Under the pieces are notes generated by a model. That model saw only the letters and a list, made by a program, of their open reading frames with translations. It ran no database searches and was not told the DNA's origin. A stretch of DNA of 27,521 bases, from assembly GCA_023430685.1 (NCBI GenBank), contig JAEYZH010000066.1, forward strand, positions 1 through 27,521, read 5' to 3'. Position 1 is the stretch's first letter, and the number at the start of each line of letters is the position of its first letter. Position numbers and translations under genes: made by a program. The stretch comes from Pseudomonadota bacterium (GTDB lineage: Bacteria; Pseudomonadota; Gammaproteobacteria; Xanthomonadales; Rhodanobacteraceae). Positions 23,853 to 27,521 of this stretch are shown here, piece by piece.

Positions 23853-24071
23853 ATGAAATCCCTCGCAGCAGGCTTGGCGATCCTCGGCACACTCGCGCTC
23901 TCGGCATGCGCCGGCACCTCGGGCCCGAACGGCATCGCGCGCGACAGCAACGTCGGCGCGCAAGTCGACGTCGGCAAGGTGGTGGCGGTCAACCAGTGGG
24001 CCCTGCGCCGCGGCGCCCATGTCGTCTGGATCAACTACCCGACGATCGCCGAAAGCAACACCGACGGCTGA
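23853..24071 (+). CDS. Small predicted lipoprotein, function unknown
   Basis: A 72-residue product with a signal peptide and lipobox LSAC, so the mature protein would start at lipidated Cys19 and have 54 residues. GGAGGT lies 4 bases before the ATG, a strong ribosome site. After a Gly/Asn-rich spacer the mature part reads VGKVVAVNQWALRRGAHVVWINYPT, which looks like two or three beta strands. I do not recognise a family. The missing Asp at position +2 (here Ala) points to outer-membrane sorting under the Lol rule. It sits between truD and the convergent smr gene. Confidence 0.7.
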   Translation: MKSLAAGLAILGTLALSACAGTSGPNGIARDSNVGAQVDVGKVVAVNQWALRRGAHVVWINYPTIAESNTDG

Positions 24072-24110
24072 ACGACCGCCGCCGCGCGGCTGGCGACGGA
24101 GGACCGCGCG

Positions 24111-24134
24111 CGCGCGAGCCGACGCTCTCGCGCG
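24111..24134. terminator. Hairpin between the lipoprotein gene and smr
   Basis: CGCGCGAG (24111-24118) and CTCGCGCG (24127-24134) form an 8-bp perfect stem with an 8-base loop, in the 139-bp gap between convergent genes. It could stop transcription from either side; no T-run is present. Confidence 0.4.
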
Positions 24135-24210
24135 TCCGGGCCGGCGCGCGCAGCGCGAAGCGTGCCGAAGGTCGTTCGCATGGCTGCGTTGCGCTTCCGG
24201 CCCTCGCGCC

Positions 24211-24753
24211 TCAGCCCTTGCCCAGCAGCACGATCACCGCGCCCGTGCCGCCCTGCGCCGGACGCGCGGAGGTGAACGCGAGCACGTCCGCGCGTCGCCG
24301 CAGCAAGGTGTCGGTCAATTGCTTGAGCACCGGTCCCTGCGCCTTCGAGCGCAGGCCCTTGCCGTGCACGATGCGCACGCACCGCTCGCCATGCCGGATG
24401 CAGTCGTCGAGGAAGCCCGCGATCGCTTCGCGCGCGACCGCCGCGGTCATCTCGTGCAGGTCGAGCTCCGCGCGCACGCTGTAGAGGCCGCGGCGCAGGC
24501 GTTGCAACAGGCGCGGAGGCTGGCCCTGCTTGAGATAGGTGATCTCGTCGCCGAACTCGATCGTCGCGGGATCCGGCGCGTGCACGAGCAGCTCGTCGCG
24601 CACGCGCGCCTCGTCGAGCTGCGACTGGACGGGTTCGGGCGGCGGGCGTGGCCGTGCGGGCGGCGCGTCGCGCGGTTCGCGCAGCGGTCGCACGCGCCCG
24701 ATCGATTCGCGGAACAGCCTCGCCTCGTCGTCGCGGTCGTCATGCGGGACCAT
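24211..24753 (-). CDS. Smr-domain nuclease (SmrA/SmrB-like)
   Basis: A 180-residue protein with a charged, Pro-rich N-terminal part (1-60) and a C-terminal Smr domain. Smr domains are the MutS2-type endonuclease; E. coli SmrB cuts mRNA at collided ribosomes. The signatures are LDLHEMT with Asp98-Leu-His100, VHGKGLRSKAQGPVLK from residue 129, and GGTGAVIVLLG at the end. The YLKQGQPPRLLQRLRRG stretch before the domain matches the N-terminal extension of the SmrA/SmrB type. The GLRS...LK form fits an active nuclease domain, but which of SmrA or SmrB it corresponds to is not clear. It is divergent from surE across 229 bp. Confidence 0.87.
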   Translation of the reverse strand: MVPHDDRDDEARLFRESIGRVRPLREPRDAPPARPRPPPEPVQSQLDEARVRDELLVHAPDPATIEFGDEITYLKQGQPPRLLQRLRRGLYSVRAELDLHEMTAAVAREAIAGFLDDCIRHGERCVRIVHGKGLRSKAQGPVLKQLTDTLLRRRADVLAFTSARPAQGGTGAVIVLLGKG

Positions 24754-24982
24754 GGTCCGAGCGTAACCGCACGGCCGCCTCGATTGAAGCGCGCCGGCGC
24801 CGCGTCGTCTCCGCACGGGCGCCGTGCGCGGGTTTCGATGCATTGCGATGCGCGCGTGCGAGGGATTCCGGGCTGCGTGGCGCGGCGCGAATCCGTTATC
24901 ATTCGGTGTTCATCCGGACCGGCCGGCCAGCGCCGGATCCGGCCGCGTCGCGCCCCGCGTGGCGCCTCGCACAGGGAGTTCC

Positions 24983-25756
24983 ATGCGCGTCCTGGTCAGC
25001 AACGATGATGGCGTCGAGGCGCCCGGAATACGCGTGCTCGCGCGGCGCCTCGCGGCGGTCGGCGAGGTCACGGTGGTGGCGCCCGATCGCGACCGCTCCG
25101 GCGCGAGCAATTCGCTGACCCTCGACCAGCCGTTGCGCGCGACGCGACTCGACGAACACCGCTGGTGCGTCGCCGGTACGCCGACCGATTGCGTGCACCT
25201 CGCATTGTCCGGCCTGCTCGACCACGAACCGGACATCGTCGTCTCCGGCATCAACAATGCCGCGAACCTCGGCGACGACGTGATCTATTCGGGCACCGTC
25301 TCCGCCGCGATGGAAGGGCGCTTCCTCGGCTTTCCCGCGATCGCGGTGTCGCTCGCGACGCGCAACCACCACGGCGAGCACTACGACAGCGCGGCCGAAG
25401 CGGTGCTGCTGCTGATGCGCCGGCTGCTGGTCGACCCGCTGCCGGCCGACACGATCCTCAACGTCAACGTGCCCGACCGCCCATGGGGCGAGATCCGCGG
25501 GCTCGCGGTCACGCGCCTCGGGCGCCGCCATCGCTCCGCGCCGTGCATCGCCCAGACCGACCCGCGTGGCCGTCCGATCTTCTGGATCGGACCTCCGGGC
25601 GAAGCCGAGGACGACGGCCCGGGCACCGATTTCCATGCGATCCGCGACGGTTACGTCTCGATCACGCCGATCCATGTCGACCTCACGCGCTTCCAGGCGC
25701 TGGAAAAGGTCAGCGGCTGGGTCGCGGCGTTGCAGCCGGTGGTGACGCAGCCATGA
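24983..25756 (+). CDS. surE: 5'/3'-nucleotidase SurE
   Basis: A metal-dependent nucleoside-monophosphate phosphatase and exopolyphosphatase active in stationary-phase survival. It has 257 residues. Motifs: MRVLVSNDDGVEAPGI with metal Asp8 and Asp9, APDRDRSGASNSLTL with Ser39, GTPTDCVHLAL, and VSGINNAANLGDDVIYSGTVSAAMEGRFLG. AGGGAG lies 4 bases before the ATG and fixes the start. Ten bases separate it from pcm. A TATCAT at 24897-24902 could be part of its promoter, with low confidence. Confidence 0.96.
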   Translation: MRVLVSNDDGVEAPGIRVLARRLAAVGEVTVVAPDRDRSGASNSLTLDQPLRATRLDEHRWCVAGTPTDCVHLALSGLLDHEPDIVVSGINNAANLGDDVIYSGTVSAAMEGRFLGFPAIAVSLATRNHHGEHYDSAAEAVLLLMRRLLVDPLPADTILNVNVPDRPWGEIRGLAVTRLGRRHRSAPCIAQTDPRGRPIFWIGPPGEAEDDGPGTDFHAIRDGYVSITPIHVDLTRFQALEKVSGWVAALQPVVTQP

Positions 25757-25766
25757 GGCGCGCACG

Positions 25767-26444
25767 GTGAACCCGATCCGGCGTCCGGACGCGGCCGCGC
25801 GCGGCACCGGCATGACCTCGCAGCGCGCGCGCGATCGGCTGATCGAGCGGCTGGCGGGCAATGGCATCCGCGACCGGCGCGTGCTCGACGTGATGCGCCA
25901 GTTGCCGCGCCACCTGTTCATCGACGAGGCGCTCGCGTCGCGCGCCTACGAGGACACCGCGCTGCCGATCGGCCAGGGCCAGACCATTTCGCAGCCGTGG
26001 GTCGTCGCGCGCATGACCGAAGCGCTGATCGAGCATCGCCTGCCGCGCCGCGTGCTCGAAGTCGGCACCGGCTCGGGCTATCAGTGCGCGGTGCTCGCGA
26101 TGCTGGTCGAACAGGTGTTCACGGTCGAGCGCATCGACGAACTGCTGCGCAATGCGCGGCGCCGCTTCCGCAAGCTCGGGCTTGCGAACATCCGCTCTCG
26201 CCACGACGATGGCCGGCTCGGCTGGCCCGACGAGGCGCCGTTCGACGCGATCATCGTGACCGCCGCCGGCGCGGCGCTCGAACCCGCGCTGCTCGACCAG
26301 CTCGCGCCCGACGGCTGCCTCGTCGCACCGGTCGGCCCGCCCGGCCAGCAGACGCTGCTGCGCGTGCGCGCCGGTGCCGAAGGACTCGTGTCCGAGACGC
26401 TCGGAGCGGTCAGTTTCGTGCCGCTGCTCGGTGGCACCGGATGA
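25767..26444 (+). CDS. pcm: Protein-L-isoaspartate O-methyltransferase
   Basis: Methylates isoaspartyl residues in damaged proteins using S-adenosylmethionine. It has 225 residues from GTG (E. coli 208); GAGG lies 8 bases before, and the N-terminal extension before MTSQRARDRL resembles that of Xanthomonas homologues as I recall them. ATG at 25812 is the alternative start. Motifs: LPIGQGQTISQPWVVARMTE with the catalytic-region Ser75, VLEVGTGSGYQCAVLA (SAM site, from 96), VERI, and PFDAIIVTAA. The order surE-pcm-yqaA-nlpD is the usual one for this lineage. Confidence 0.95.
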   Translation: MNPIRRPDAAARGTGMTSQRARDRLIERLAGNGIRDRRVLDVMRQLPRHLFIDEALASRAYEDTALPIGQGQTISQPWVVARMTEALIEHRLPRRVLEVGTGSGYQCAVLAMLVEQVFTVERIDELLRNARRRFRKLGLANIRSRHDDGRLGWPDEAPFDAIIVTAAGAALEPALLDQLAPDGCLVAPVGPPGQQTLLRVRAGAEGLVSETLGAVSFVPLLGGTG

Positions 26445-26475
26445 ACCCTGCAATCCCTGCGCGGAGGCCGCGGCC

Positions 26476-27081
26476 GTGAAGCTGTTCCAGCCGTTGTACG
26501 AACGCGCGCTGCGCTACGCCGGGCATCGCCTCGCCGAGCGCTATCTCGCCTTGCTGAGCTTCGTCGAGGCGATCATCTTTCCGGTGATGCCCGAGGTCAT
26601 GCTCGCACCGATGGTGCTGGCCCGGCCGCACCTGTGGTTCCGATATGCGACCGTGAGCCTCGCCTATTCGCTCGCGGGTGCGTTCGTCGGCTACGCGCTC
26701 GGGCACTACGCGTTCCATCTCGTGCGGCCGCTGTTCGACGTGCTCGGCTGGTTGCCGCGCATCGATGCGCTCGTCGCCGAGCTCAGTGCCGACGTCGTCG
26801 CGCATCCATGGCGCGCGTTCTGGATGCTCGTGCTCGCGGGTTTCGTGCCGGTGCCGCTCAAGGTGTTCACCTGGGCATCGGGCATCGTCGGGATGCCGCT
26901 GCTGCCGTTCTTCTTCGGCATGCTGATCGGGCGCGGGAAGCGCGTCTACCTGCTCGCGGGCGTGATCCGTCTCGGCGGCAAGCGCGCGGAAGAGGCGCTG
27001 CATCGCTGGGTCGAGTGGATCGGCTGGAGCCTTCTCGCGTTGATCGCACTGGCCATCATTTACTTCAAGTTCCTGCGGTAA
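26476..27081 (+). CDS. YqaA/DedA-family inner membrane protein
   Basis: A 201-residue integral membrane protein of the SNARE-associated/DedA type, the family of flippase-like scramblases, subgroup YqaA. About four to five hydrophobic segments are seen: LALLSFVEAIIFPVMPEVMLAP, TVSLAYSLAGAFVGYALGHYAF, FWMLVLAGFVPVPLKVFTWASG, MPLLPFFFGMLIGRGKRVYLLAG, and the final LLALIALAIIYF. The FxEAIxFPxxPE and GxxxxPxK/R patterns (FVPVPLKVFT) are the family hallmarks. It starts at GTG, with GGAGG 8 bases before. Its substrate is not known. Confidence 0.85.
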   Translation: MKLFQPLYERALRYAGHRLAERYLALLSFVEAIIFPVMPEVMLAPMVLARPHLWFRYATVSLAYSLAGAFVGYALGHYAFHLVRPLFDVLGWLPRIDALVAELSADVVAHPWRAFWMLVLAGFVPVPLKVFTWASGIVGMPLLPFFFGMLIGRGKRVYLLAGVIRLGGKRAEEALHRWVEWIGWSLLALIALAIIYFKFLR

Positions 27082-27090
27082 GATCTCGGC

Positions 27091-27521
27091 ATGGAACGCA
27101 TTTCTCGGCTCGTCCATGCCTGCGTCGCGAGCGCGACCCTGATCCTCGCAGCGTGCGCCTCGACCGGTCCGGCACCGGTCGACGACCTCAGTGGCGGCAG
27201 TGCACGGCGTGCGGTCGTGCCGGTCGAGTCCGTGCGCGGGACGCCGGCCGGCGCAGGCAGCCACCGCGTGCGCGCGGGCGACACGCTCTACAGCATCGCG
27301 TTCCGCAACGGCGTGGATTACCGCGACCTCGCGGCGTGGAACCGCATCGGTCCGCCGTACACGATCTATGTAGGCCAGGAACTGCTGACGCAGGCGCCCG
27401 CGGGTGCGCGTGTGTCCGCGCAGTCGGCGCCGGCCACGCGGCCTGCGCCCGCGACGGTGGCGGCGAAGCCGTCGCGGGTCGAGCCGCGCGCGGCGGTGCC
27501 GGTTCCAGCGCCGTTCGAATC
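27091..27521 (+). CDS. nlpD: NlpD-like lipoprotein with LysM domain, 3' end off the window
   Basis: A murein-hydrolase activator-type lipoprotein; NlpD stimulates the amidase AmiC at the septum. 143 residues are seen before the right edge. The signal peptide ends in lipobox LAAC with lipidated Cys22. A LysM domain occupies about residues 57-100 (HRVRAGDTLYSIAFRNGVDYRDLAAWN, then YTIYVGQELL), which binds peptidoglycan. A Pro/Ala-rich linker follows. The M23/LytM domain expected in NlpD would lie beyond the window, so the call rests on LysM, lipidation and the surE-pcm-yqaA context. It starts 9 bases after the yqaA stop. Confidence 0.85.
   Translation, partial: MERISRLVHACVASATLILAACASTGPAPVDDLSGGSARRAVVPVESVRGTPAGAGSHRVRAGDTLYSIAFRNGVDYRDLAAWNRIGPPYTIYVGQELLTQAPAGARVSAQSAPATRPAPATVAAKPSRVEPRAAVPVPAPFE

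Overview
The window is high-GC DNA (roughly 70% by eye) with dense, GC-rich codon use. It most likely comes from a gammaproteobacterium of the Lysobacterales (Xanthomonadales), probably the Rhodanobacteraceae/Dokdonella side. Three things suggest this: the gene order pyrG-kdsA-eno-ftsB-ispD-ispF-truD-...-surE-pcm-yqaA-nlpD, the Lysobacterales-type GTAGGAGCGCAC and CTTCTCCCGC palindromic repeats, and secreted proteins ending in a D-x-I-F-x-x-G-F-E tail. The assignment is an inference from gene order and remembered family sequences; no search was run.

Layout. 1-5121: metabolic and accessory genes. These are a lipoprotein nucleotide pyrophosphatase/phosphodiesterase cut by the left edge, a cysteine-dioxygenase-like cupin, an Old Yellow Enzyme oxidoreductase, an Fsr-type MFS exporter, and a TerB/DUF697 protein read divergently from it. 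5145-16900: five secreted right-handed beta-helix proteins, all on the minus strand, interrupted by parE (topoisomerase IV subunit B) and by a plus-strand MdtD-type exporter. 17176-23734: a compact plus-strand housekeeping operon, pyrG-kdsA-eno-ftsB-ispD-ispF-truD, with 4-11 bp overlaps at several junctions. 23853-24753: a 72-residue lipoprotein and a minus-strand Smr-domain nuclease. 24983-27521: surE-pcm-yqaA-nlpD, with nlpD cut by the right edge.

How the genes work together. The housekeeping block supplies CTP (PyrG), the LPS sugar KDO-8-P (KdsA), PEP (Eno), the divisome protein FtsB, the MEP isoprenoid steps (IspD, IspF) and tRNA modification (TruD). SurE, Pcm and NlpD form the familiar stationary-phase and envelope cluster. 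The five beta-helix proteins look like one surface or extracellular family. They have Sec signal peptides, mostly a GSLRxA-type N-terminal domain, repeated G-N/G-G-G-x strand rungs, a C-terminal D-x-G-A-x-E element, and then a short terminal D-x-[IL]-F-x-x-G-F-[ED] tail.

Most interesting points. (1) The shared C-terminal tail on all five beta-helix proteins, one of them degenerate, looks like a sorting or anchoring tag; I cannot match it to a named signal. (2) Small dispersed repeats have entered coding sequence. An identical 25-bp repeat is read through in frame inside enolase and supplies the stop codon of the Fsr exporter, and two other repeat types supply the stop codons of kdsA and ispD. 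(3) A 166-bp inverted pair of palindromic repeats (REPIN-like) lies beside parE. No CRISPR array, insertion sequence, tRNA or rRNA was seen, and I found no evidence of a defence system.
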